Shown here in pieces: positions 32,561 through 43,091 of a stretch of 64,000 bases of DNA; position 1 is the stretch's first letter; every line of letters starts with the position of its first letter. This stretch comes from Neonectria sp. B-13 (taxonomy: Eukaryota > Ascomycota > Sordariomycetes > Hypocreales > Nectriaceae): assembly GCA_002682825.1 (NCBI GenBank), contig NOKP01000006.1, positions 1,426,001 through 1,490,000 of the forward strand, read 5' to 3'. Both the position numbers and the translations under genes were made by a program. Below the pieces are notes generated by a model. It saw nothing but the letters and a program-made list of their open reading frames with translations. It was not told the origin of the DNA and did no database searches.

Positions 32561-34153
32561 TCATCCACCGCCTTCAGGGAGGATGTTGCCCAGACTCCTC
32601 AGCACCTCCATGACGGGCATTTCCTTGGTGCCCGCGCTCGCCTTTTCCCGCTCGTCCCGCTGGCGGAGGCGGAGGGCGCTGATGCTGAGGACCTTTTCCG
32701 CCTCTTTCCCGGCCACGAGGACGCGCTGCTCGAGTTTGTGGACGTTGTCGGCGAGTTGGTCAACCTGGAATTCGAGGGAGGACTGGATGGAACGCAATCG
32801 CGATTCCGTCTGTGATCGAACAGTCTCAAACGAGACCGCCTCGTCAGCCAAGTAGCCCCTAATCCTGCCTTCTTCCGGGTCCAAAAGATCAAAGTCCGGT
32901 AAGATAATGGGGTTTGTTTCGTTCTCAGCGAATACAGGCGGTAGTTCTGGAGGTGGTTTCCGTATTGCTTGCCAAGCCTTCTTCTCGTCTTGTAATCTGT
33001 ACGTCAAGGTTAGGAGCTGCAATACACGCTATCCACTGGGAATTCACCGACCTCTTGATATTAATCTCCAGTTGTGCCATCTTCTCGTCCAGCTCGATGT
33101 TTCTAGGATTGGGCAGCAGGACGACAGGCGCCTTAGGTACATCGTCGTCTCTGCTAAACCAATCCGAAAACTCTGATCGAGCCGCGAAATCCTTCAGTAA
33201 TTGGTCCTGAATCGCGCGAGCTATTTGAATAAAGAAGTCAGCGTCTCCATCCGCAATCGTGGTTGAATCAGGTGTTCTGGTCTTTACTCACCACCAAGAA
33301 TGGCACTCGAATTGGGGGTTCCATGGGGAGGCTTCTCGGCTAGAGCGCGTTCGCCGCACCACGTTAAAAGCTGCTTCATTCTTCGCGGCTCCGTCAGACC
33401 ATCGGCTTCGATGTGCTTGTAGAAACCAGCCGGATCGACTTCCCGGTGGGGAATTGCCGTTTGCCCACTGTCGATGAGGGAGCTCGCTCGTCGCCCACGC
33501 ATCCCCAAGCTGCTCCGCCGATTTCCGTTATTCTTCTTTCGCATCTCCTTGTTCCGGTTGATTACGGGCGTGTCGCTCATCGGGAGCGTGATCTTGGCCG
33601 CTGGTAACGGCGCCCTTTGCTGTGGTGACTCGTCCCAGTTCGGCACCGCGCGTTTCGGCGGCTCTGCCTTGCGGCCGCGTTTCTGTGATGATGCGCCATT
33701 TGTCTGCGGCGGCTCCTCGTCCAGCGTTTCCCCGGAGACTCGTGCGCTCTTCCTGGTTGCTCTCTTGGGCACCTTGAGTGGCGGCTCCTCGTTCGACGCG
33801 TCCACACTGGCTTTCCGCCGCGAGGATTTCCTCGTAGTCTTGGTTGTCGCCGTTTCCGTCACCACCGCCGCCTCCTCTTCTACCACAACCACAGCGGGTG
33901 CTGAAGCTTTTATGACGCGTTCCTTTGCGGCTGGTCGCCCTCGTCCCCGCGCCGCCTTCTTGACGGGCTCGGGCTCATCTGTCTTCTCCGTCTTGATCCT
34001 CTTCGACTTGCGCACAAACTGAAAATCGTCATCCTGTTCGTAGTCGGCCACAGCTGCTGGGCGGTTAGCACCTCCTCGATCCCGCAGCGCGTGTTCACGG
34101 TGCAACGTACCGGCGAGACGCTTGCTCGTCCGTCGCTCCGTCTGGTTGCTCAT
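32561..34153 (-). CDS. DSN1: Kinetochore protein Dsn1/Mis13 (MIND complex)
   Basis: Dsn1/Mis13 is a subunit of the Mis12/MIND complex that links centromeric chromatin to the Ndc80 complex. Four exons on the minus strand (34153-34111, 34056-33292, 33220-33052, 32996-32561) give 470 aa, with introns of 54, 71 and 55 nt. The first 250 residues are basic and disordered, with AT-hook-like RGRGRP. A conserved motif [20 protein letters not shown] holds two RRxS-type sites and is followed by [15 protein letters not shown] and [13 protein letters not shown], the Mis13 signature. The C-terminus is helical/coiled coil. RRxS sites in this place are Aurora B (Ipl1) targets in yeast Dsn1. Confidence 0.94.
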
Positions 34154-35502
34154 GCTAATAAGTTGTAGCGGCCGCCGAGTCGTCACCAGAGTCGTCATGA
34201 GTGGCGCATTCGGGACCGCATGGACTCCGAGGTTCCGGGTGATGGTCGGGAGGGGGGCTCCGGCTATTGAAGGTCGGGCCCGTGACAGGTTGGTCTTTTG
34301 GTCGCGCGGGCTGGACAATCGCGTCGCTTCGTGATATACGTGCGGCGGAAGACGGGGGGTGCCGTAAAATTCGCGTAATCGGTGTCCTGGCTCAATTCGT
34401 GATGGTTCGGTCGTGATCCGGGTAACGTTGGTGGTTTGCGAGTCGCGACGAGGTTGTGATGGTTGAGGCGCATCACCTTGTTTACATGAGGGATGATTTA
34501 GTCCCATCTGGCGCTAACCCTTTCTGGGCCAACCTCGCGCCCCACTACCGCAACCACACCCGCGCCCAACGCACCACCCGCCTTACCGCCTTGCCGCCGC
34601 TTCTACAGTACTTCCAGACATCGTCAGCCGCCTCGTCAATCTACTAATCTATCTATCGACCTGCATGAGTCAGCCGCGTCATCGCGTCGAGCCCTCGGGA
34701 AAAGAGCCACCGAAGAACTCGGGATTTCTACTCTGCGCTTCGTGTGCACACGACATTCACTCAATTCGTTGTCCCTCGTACTTCAGTGCCCTGTTCATCC
34801 CTCTATACATCAGATAAAGGCACAATGCAACGGTTTCACGTCTACTCATTCGAATCAAGCTTCGCGCATTTCTCATATTCAAACAAAGCATCCATATATT
34901 CTCATCATGTTCGATTGCGCGACTATCATTCGACCATGTAGCTTTTTGTTACCTATAGCTACCACCTTCACAAACCAATTCCCAACACCACCAAAGGCTT
35001 CATCCCCGTGGTCCAGAGTCCCCAAACGCCCCCAGGCAGCGCAAATCCCGCCTGGCCGAACACCTTTTTGATGTACGTCCCGTGTGCCTTGTCAAAAACT
35101 TACGTACAAGTGAAAATTCGGGTTCACTTCTCTCGTCAAAGCTGAACTTTCCGAGAGTCGTATCCCCCCAAGAACTCAGTAGGCAAATCCCGTAAAACTC
35201 GCCTACCAACCACGAACCCCAGACCTCGGCCCCCGTCTGGATGTTCCACTCGTCGTGAATTGTTGTACAGGCCGAAAAGATGTCAAAATTAGAAGAAGAA
35301 GAAGGAAAAAATGGACAAGCCCCCAAAAGCTCGAAACCGAGTGGCCCCCTGTATATATGTAGTGGTCTGAGCCATTGGGTGTCGCCTCCGTCACATGGAC
35401 ACCGTCATCCCATCATTGCGGAAAGAAAGGGTCAGCCGTGGAAGTCATTTTCCCGTCCAAGGGAACCAGATCTTTTGGGTCATCGGCGGATTGCAACTCG
35501 TT
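34154..35502. other. Intergenic: DSN1 promoter and ATF1 3' region
   Basis: No supported gene in about 1.35 kb. The left part is the DSN1 promoter. The minus-strand frame of DSN1 stays open to 34507, but ATG 34153 fits the family start. The right part is the ATF1 3' UTR. Confidence 0.5.
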
Positions 35503-37411
35503 CTATGAGAAACGCCGTTGGACGCCTTGGCCGGCCATGACTCCTTGGTTGGGCATAGGTGCGGCCATGCCATAAGGATTCATCTGGGGGTTGAAGGGCT
35601 CGACGACCTGAGACATGTAGGCACTATGGAGACCTTGTTGTTGGGTAACCGGGCAGTCTTTGTGAGCGAGAAGGAGCGTCTTCAGATTGACCACTTCCTC
35701 TCTCAGCTGGGTGATTTGAGAAGTCAGAGCATCGTTCTCTGTGCTGAACATCTCCACCTTTGTCTGCAGGTTGGCAAGCCACTGCTTCTTTCTCTGACGA
35801 CACTTGAGGGCGGCCACGCTGTGAAGAGTTAGTAACTATGATCATGTAGGGGGGTATTTGGGAGATTCGAAGTGACACATACCGATTTCGCTCAAGGAAG
35901 TTCTTGCGCTTCTCCTCGTCCGTCATCTTGGTTTTGGTTCCGTTCTCGTCGTACTTCATGTTGGACTCGTCGTCGGACATATCCATATCCTCATGCATAG
36001 AAGGCGCGCTATTCACCTTCGACTTCTTGCTTGGAGGTGCCTTGGAGAGTGCCTCTTCGGCCTTTCTTCTACCATTTGTGGCGGGAGGGTTCTTCTTGCC
36101 CTTGCCTCGTGTAGTGGGCCGGCCCTGATCACTGTCGTCTGACACCATACTGCCTTCGCTCACGCCGCGGGCGGAGCCAATGGAGCCACCATTTACGCTC
36201 GACATTTGTGGCGACGTGTTCATGCTCTGAGGCACGACGGGGGCTGGGTGTGCGTGACTAGTGGCGCCTGAAGTGACAGCAAACTGGTTCGTCGACTGGG
36301 CCCCGTTCCTACCTTGAGCAAGCATGAAAAGGCCGTTGGCGGCGTCGTTGTCGTGGGGATCAAATGGGCCGGACGCAGGCTTCGCCTCAGGCTTAACTAT
36401 GGTGTTTCCGTTGGATATCTCTTGGGGCTGAGACGTAACGGATTGCGGTTGCTGTGGCGGAGGAGGTTGGGATTGTGTTGGCTGTCGCTGGGCACCGTTG
36501 GTTTGATCTCTCTTGGCAGCCGCGCTCATAGCAGTGCGATGGAAATCAATAGTGCTGGGCGTGGCCCCGCCACTGGCGAGCTGGGCAAAGAGAGCTTGGG
36601 AGTTGGGACTGGGCGCTGGGAACATAGACCCGCTGCCGCCCGGAGTCAGTCCCGTCCTCAATGAGGACTCGTTGGGTGTTGGAAAGCCGCCGCGCAGATG
36701 ATGGGTATCACCAAAGTAATCATTAGCAGGACCCGAAAGCATGGCTGGGCTGAGAGGGCCAGTCCGCAGCGATCCTCCTCCCCAGTTGAAAGGCGTCGCG
36801 TTGGGACCGGGCAGGAGGGACGACGGCGACGTCAATGAGGCGACGGAGGGCAGCTTTGTGCCTCCTGGAGTCTCTGGGGCACCCCCGAAGGACTGCTCGA
36901 AGGGATTGGGCTCCAGACTGAGAGATCCACCGACCGTGGCCGTGAAGTAGTCGGGTGTGTCTGCACCTTGTTGTTGACCGGGTCGAGGAGGAGGCGCGAG
37001 GGGTTTGGCGGCTTCGGCATTGGACGCGACCTCTGGTTTCACGGAAGGATCGGCTTTTGCATCGGTCGGGGCGTCTGCGAGAGATTAGGCGTGAGTATGA
37101 CGGACGAACGGCGACGACGATGTTGACGGAAACGGGCAATCAGGGACAGAACGGAGGCATAAGGCGGGAACGGAGGCGGGAACGGGGGACGGGGAACGGG
37201 GGACGAGACGGCAACGGGAGGTGGATGATGACGACGGAGTGCGACGACGATGATGCGTCATGGCGGAGAAGGCAGTGCGGCAGGATTGGGTGGAGGGGGT
37301 TGGTGGTTGGTAGCTGGGTAGCGGCTCACCTGGTCTTGGGGGGTCGTTCTTTGCTTGCTTTGGGGACTTCGACTCACCTCTGGCTGAGGCGTCGGTTGTT
37401 GAAGTCCCCAT
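35503..37411 (-). CDS. atf1: bZIP transcription factor Atf1/AtfA (ATF/CREB)
   Basis: Atf1 acts downstream of the Hog1/Sty1 stress MAP kinase and controls stress resistance, conidial dormancy and secondary metabolism. Three exons on the minus strand: 37411-37330 (or -37378), 37074-35883 and 35818-35503. The N-terminal stretch with DYFTATVGGSLSLEPNPFEQ is the osmotic-stress region of AtfA proteins. It is followed by SP/TP sites typical of MAPK targets and a Gln/Pro-rich middle. The bZIP basic region (KRKNFLERNRVAALKCRQRK) is rebuilt across intron 2, which splits the Arg codon just before VAALKCRQRK. The Leu heptads run through LREEVVNLKTLLLAHK. Two donors in exon 1 give 529 or 513 aa. Confidence 0.96.
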
Positions 37412-40400
37412 GATGACGATGATGTATTATAGCTTGGGACGGCAAGGTTGTGGGAAGTTGGTCGTGTGGGGGGGTGGGAGTGACAGAACGAGGATAGAGA
37501 AAGACAAAAAAGCCAAATGAGGTCAGAGGCGACGATGGCAGAAAACAGCCGCTACTACGGGGCGCGGCGATTGGAGATTGCAGTGCAGCGCAGCACAGCA
37601 CAGCGGCGCGAGGTGCAGAAAACGGGAGCGAGAAAAGAAGCGGCGCGCGCTGCAGCGAGCGGCCAACAGAGAAAGGGAAAGCGGGAGGGAAAAAGAGAGA
37701 AGACGGCCGAGTCGGTAGATCGCGGCCGGCGTCAGAGTCAATGATTGCGTCGAGGCGTCAAGGAGCAGAGACGGGGCGGTGTTGCGGTGCGTTGCGGGAC
37801 TGCGTCGACAGGCGAGGGATTGTGAAAGGATCAGGTTGGAAAAGACGTCAGAGATGACGTTGTGAAGCAGCGAAAAAGAAGGCGCAAAAAAAGAAGGCGG
37901 GCGCTGGGCTCCCAGAAGGTCTTGTGTGCCAGTGTGGCCACCCGGCAGAGACAGGGAAGGACCGGGGTGCCGTCGCCCCTCGCTGACAAAATCAAAATGG
38001 CAAATGTCACTCCGGGGGTCGGCTGAGCTCGCACTGTGCTTTCGATGGCATCGTCCGATTTCCCCCAACCCGAACTGGCTTGTTGCACACGACGATCAAT
38101 GCTGCAGGCTACTGCTGGGTCTCGTCTCTCGTTGCATCAGTCGGTCGACTGCGGAAGAGGTTTCCGGTCCATGGTGGAAGATATCCCACGATTAGGTGCT
38201 GCTGCCGTTGCTCGCTCTTGTCTCGATGCTTGGGATGAGAACCGCATCTGCTAATGTTTCGCGCTTTCCAGCGCGCTGCGTTTTGCCTTCCGCGCTGGTG
38301 GGTGTGGACCTCCATAGCGCCTTTGCTACTGCGGGTGTAGCTGGTCTCGGAGCCGAAATACAGTGCGTGGCAGCAAAGGTTGCAGTGGGGAATCCCTCTG
38401 TTCTGCTTGGCTCCTAATACCTAGTGCTGGCCCATTATTACCGGTCGTGGGGACCAGTAGTTTCTCCCCCGGTGGCGTCACACACACCCACCCACACGTT
38501 GATGATGCTGATGGACGAGCTCAGTCGCGCACGCACTCGCTGCTCTGTAATTGAGGAAACAGAGGCAGTCGGGGTTTTCTTCACACGGTGCGGGTACGAA
38601 CAACCGGGGGCCGTATTTTCTCCCATTCTCCACACCCCATTCGCGTGGAACACTGGAGCATTGGAGACAGCAAATGCATGCGGTTGCAAGAGCCAAGAGA
38701 CATGAGAGACGCATCAGGGTGGGGCCCGAGGCTGGTCCATCGCCGTCATTCCCCCCCGAGCCAATAGCCGCCCACGTCGTGATGACGCAGGACCTTGCCT
38801 GGTTGTGGTTGGTTTCTTTTGCACACCCGTCTGCCCATTTCCGTTTCTCATCGACAACTCCCAGTCCCCCGCAGTCTCCTTCACACAGTTCTCTCTCTCG
38901 CCTTGGATTGTGTGATTGCTCTTGGGTGGGATGGGAGACCCGGTGCTTCCGTGTTCCTGTCCATCCTTCCCCTCTCCAACTGTGCTGCGTTAGAATGTTA
39001 GGACCGAAATAGAGTAGCTCCGTGATGCGACTATCCTACCCACCCAAGTACACGGTAATTACTGTGTCAAAGTGGAGGCTGAGAAAGGCATATTCTCTCC
39101 ACCCAAATACACACAGGACTCGCTCAACTCAACACTCTTGTCTGCCCCTCTCTAACTGGTTGACCTGTCGACGCGTCCTCCTTTGCCCGGCCCCCTTATT
39201 CGTTCGAAGCACGCACTCATCGACCCCTTCTGCGACCACCCACACGGGATCCCTCCCCCTGACTTCCACAACTTCACCGACTGTCGTTAACCACGCCAGT
39301 CGGTAGCAACGGTCGATGAACGGCATGTATTCCTTTTTCTGCTCCTTCCATTCTGGCACAATTGCTTGCAAGGCCCTCCCCCCTTTGCTAGTGGCGAACC
39401 TGGACGAGCTACGGATATCCGTCTCGCTCGTTCGTTCGCAGTTCTCACTGTGTGGTCTTGTGTAGGCTTGCTCGTGCTTGAGTGGCGGGTGTCTTACAAA
39501 TCGCGGAAGAGTGAAAGACGCTGTGTGATGCGCTAGCCTTGCCCCCGGACCTTATCGGATCCTCGTCAGCGTCACCCAATTTGGCCATTCCTCGGGCTTG
39601 TCACTACGGACGAGATCGCGTGTGCACGTTCTGCTTTGTGAGCGCACGCGTCCATCCTTTTTCTGCGGTCGATTCAGTCACTATTCGTCCGGCAACGGTA
39701 CCCGCACGGCACAGTTCTCTCTCCGTCGCATTACCTCCTCCATCTCAGTCAATTTCAGGTTATGAGGGGGGGTTCAAAGCCTCAACCGGCCTAAAAAGGA
39801 GCCTCAGCACACCTGTCATCTCTCCAGCCTCAACCTAAATGGTGGGCTGGCGCCATCCAAACTCTGAGCCAAAAGAGGGAAACGAGATGGACCTTTCCCG
39901 AGCCAAACGACCCGAATCAAACACAGTGTCGCGCTTCGGCTTGTGCACTTGCTACAGCGGACACTGTGTCGGTACTTCGTGTTTGGGCCAGCGCTCGAGC
40001 AGGCGCAATATGACAGAACCATGACGTCAACTCGCAAACGTTCTTCGAGTCCCGTTTGCAACTGCATGAGACACCTGACAAAGCAAAGGCATTTTTCTTC
40101 GTTTGACCGCGACATTGACCGTGGAATGTCGCCCGCTCGTTCACCCCCCAAGCAATAATAGACATTTTCCGGACCAACTTGTGCGACGTCCGTTCGTTCG
40201 CCTTCCCATCCGTCGGGCTGGTGCTCCGACCCCCCAAGTCTTAGCGCAACGCGAGGTCCAGGGGAGAATCGCGATTCCATTCTGAGTTGCTGCAGCAAAG
40301 CCCTGGAGGAGCCCTGGAAGAATGGAGCCTCGAGGCGTTCCCAGACTCCATCCAGCAAGCCTCCAAAGCTCATGGCAACCTTCACGCGCCCCACCTCGAG

Positions 40401-41497
40401 ACCCGCCCAACCGCCTCGGTCAAATTATGACGCATGTTCTTGGTACGGCATCCAGACCATCCCAGTTGTCACCTCTGGAGGCATGCCTTTGTTGACACGA
40501 CGAGAATGTCCCCGCCCGTGATTGATTCGGCGATACGAATACATGAAACCGACCGGCGGTCTTCAAGAGAGGTAAACAAACAATAACAATCCACCGAATC
40601 AGGCCGGGAGAGCCTCCCAATTCCGCACTACGCTTCCGACATGATTCTGCGTCGTGGGCATCATTCCGAAGCACGGCCATCGATGGTCAATTCCATCTAC
40701 GGAACTGAAAATCGCTCGGTCGCCTTGACATCTAGAGAAAAAGCCAGTGGCCCCGTGCCGTCCCTCGATTCTCCAATGCCGCTCCTGTTTTCCAACATCC
40801 GGGCGTTTTGTCCCCCGGACTCAGATATGGGGAACCGATCCTCCACCCTCCGCCCTCCACCCTCCACCGAAAAATCCGAAACATGGCACGCCCGCCTTGG
40901 CACGGGGTTGATGATGCTATTGATCCAAGATAAGGAGGCTTCTTTCCTTATTCTGGAGTCTGGACGTGCGCCTTTGATGTCAAGCAGCCGCAGATCCATG
41001 CACCGTTGAAGCCTCGTGGCAGCCCGCTTCCGTACTGTGTAATTTACCCCAGGTTGTAACTAGGTTCTTAAGATTCAATGTCCAAAAGGCTAGCCAGTCC
41101 TGGCAGCTGCCTCCTGTCAATCAGCACCCGACTTCATGCCACCAGGGCGAGCTTGGTTCCAGTCCGCAGCCGTGGCCTTGGAACCATTCCTTGGCATCTC
41201 TATTTCCGATAGATGATGTCAACGGTATGGACGTGTTGCTGGTTTTTCTTCTCTCGGCTACCCTGGACAGGTACAGTTTGGAGAACAACACCATGCAGCT
41301 GCATGAGATAGCCCTGGTGGCACTGCATAGGTATCTTGCGAAGAAGCGAGGTAGGTCAAGTAACATTTGAGCATCTCTTTGGTACACATATCGACTCGGT
41401 CGTAAATGTCCAATCCAGGTAGGTCTAAACGTATCATCTGCCCAGTAAACCCCTAGTCAACGTACAGCTTAACACCACCTCGTCCACCCACCATCCA
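37412..41497. other. Gene-free block upstream of atf1 (about 4.1 kb)
   Basis: No frame with coding features. Since atf1 is transcribed leftwards from 37411, the left part is its promoter and leader, unusually long before the next gene. A GCAGTGCAGCGCAGC simple repeat lies at 37580-37604. The right end is the 3' flank of the GST-fold gene. No mobile element was recognised. Confidence 0.5.
37580..37604. repeat. GCAGTGCAGCGCAGCACAGC low-complexity repeat
   Basis: A CAGCG/CAGCA pentamer run 170-195 bp upstream of the atf1 start codon, probably in its leader or promoter. It resembles the runs at 11207, 21565 and 21970. Confidence 0.6.
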
Positions 41498-42565
41498 TCA
41501 CAACTTGGAGTCCCCATCAAGCGTTTTCTTCTTGATCCTAAATCCATGCCGCGGCGCATGCACCCTCACCATACCATCGCCCTCACCAGTCTCGTATACC
41601 ACCTCCCGCGAGTCGACCCCAACCAACACTCCCTCGTCCCTCCCGGACGACCCCGTGTCCGTCGGCCACACCCGAACGCGAACTCCCCTCTGAAGCCCGC
41701 TCGCAACGACCACGGCATCTTCCAAGTCCACCGCCACCTCGGCTTCGCTGAAAGGCGCTTTCACGATCGCCTGCGCGGCCGCCTCGCCCGTCAGTGTCGC
41801 CGGCTTGCCCGTCTGCTTCTTGGCTGCGGACACGGCGTCCTGGAACCGCTGGACCCAGGCGTACACGCGCGGGAACATGGTGGGCGAGAAGCGATCCTTG
41901 GGCAGTGCACCGGGTATCCCCATCAGCCAGTGGAATGGCCACACGGCCTCGATGTCTGCGAGGCTCGGCCGCGTAGTCTTGAGGACCCAGTCCCGCCCGT
42001 CGGCCAGCAGCGTCGTCTCGAGAAGCTCGAACGCCCGGCTCACTTCGCCGAGAGCCTCGGGCCGCGCGACGTCCATACCCTCAGGACTGAGACGGCCCCC
42101 GATGAAGTCTCCCCGGTCGTGGAAGTACGCCGGGTCCTGGAGCAGAGGCAGGTCCGTCGGGAGGAGCTGGACCGCCTTGCCGAAGAGGCCGCTGTCGGTG
42201 GTAAAAGACGACAGGAGGCGCTCGACGGCAAGCTGGTCGGCGTCCGTCGCGCCTAGACGGGGTAGCTCTGGGAAGAGCGCTTCAAGCTTGGGTATCTGTA
42301 GTCGAGTATCAAGGTAGACATCGCGGCCAATTGAAAGAATCGGGATGCGACGATACGAGATCCCAAGCCGCGACACGTCGGGCCGGGGCATCATAGGAGG
42401 TTGTATCTACTCCGGCGTCAGCAACCGTCCCCATGCTACCGTAACCAAAGCGCCAAGACTCACGCATTGGCTGTATGGGATTCCGCGAAGAGCCAAGTAC
42501 CAGACAACCCGCCTGGCATATGGCGAGTATGGGTAGTGGTATAGGATGATGCTAGGGCTCGCCAT
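41498..42565 (-). CDS. Glutathione S-transferase-fold protein with extra C-terminal domain
   Basis: Two exons on the minus strand (42565-42464 and 42406-41498; intron 57 nt) give 336 aa. The first exon encodes the start of a thioredoxin-fold GST domain (ILYHYPYSPYARRVVWYLAL). The second begins QPPMMPRPDVSRLGISYRRI and continues to a GST-type helical domain (LADIEAVWPFHWL, FPRVYAWVQRFQDAV). After residue 270 there is a beta-rich tail (RGVRVRVWPTDTG, then MVRVHAPRHGFRIKKK) not found in ordinary GSTs. The usual catalytic Ser/Tyr/Cys at the GST N-terminus is not obvious apart from PYSPYA. Glutathione binding is therefore inferred from the fold. The substrate is unknown. Confidence 0.87.
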
Positions 42566-43091
42566 TTCGACCTCCTAATGCCGCTGTAGTGTTGATAAAA
42601 ATATGTGTGCTTTCAGTAGCATCCAGGGAGTCAGCAGTTAGGCTCGCAGACCATATATACAAAGTCCCAATCATCGACTCTAGCTCCCAGACGAAGTGTC
42701 TTACGCCGAGCCTCGGTTCATTGTATGCGGGGTGCAGGGCGCGTTGCTGAGTACGTTCTCGGTTGGCGTTGAGCCAATAGCGTGTTACACTTTGATCCAA
42801 GCGTTTTCCATTCCTCGAGTTGGGAGCACACGCACAACACAACAGACAAACATCAAGGATTGCAGATAAGGTCTGACAAACTTGATTGATTATCTCTTCT
42901 CTGCTACTTGTTGGTGTTATTTCAGTTGATCTTGTCCTCAAAGTTCTGTTAAGTCATAGTCGTGCCCACGGCTCACGGCTCACAGCCCAGTCCATATCCC
43001 GTCCAACCGCGGGCAACTGACGTAACCTAGGCCAAGAGAAAGGCACTGATCCCACTGTCGCAGTTCGTAAACCACGATGAAAACAATTCCA
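42566..43091. other. Intergenic: GST-fold promoter and zinc-knuckle 3' region
   Basis: A 526-bp gap with no supported gene. Confidence 0.5.

Noticed and set aside
35624..37042. Single-exon reading of atf1 starting at MKPEV
   Set aside because: The first codon there is GTG; a proper ATG exon lies upstream (37411) and joins in phase, and the last exon carries the leucine zipper.
40641..41009. 122-aa plus-strand frame
   Set aside because: A same-length open frame exists on the opposite strand and neither has coding-type composition or motifs.
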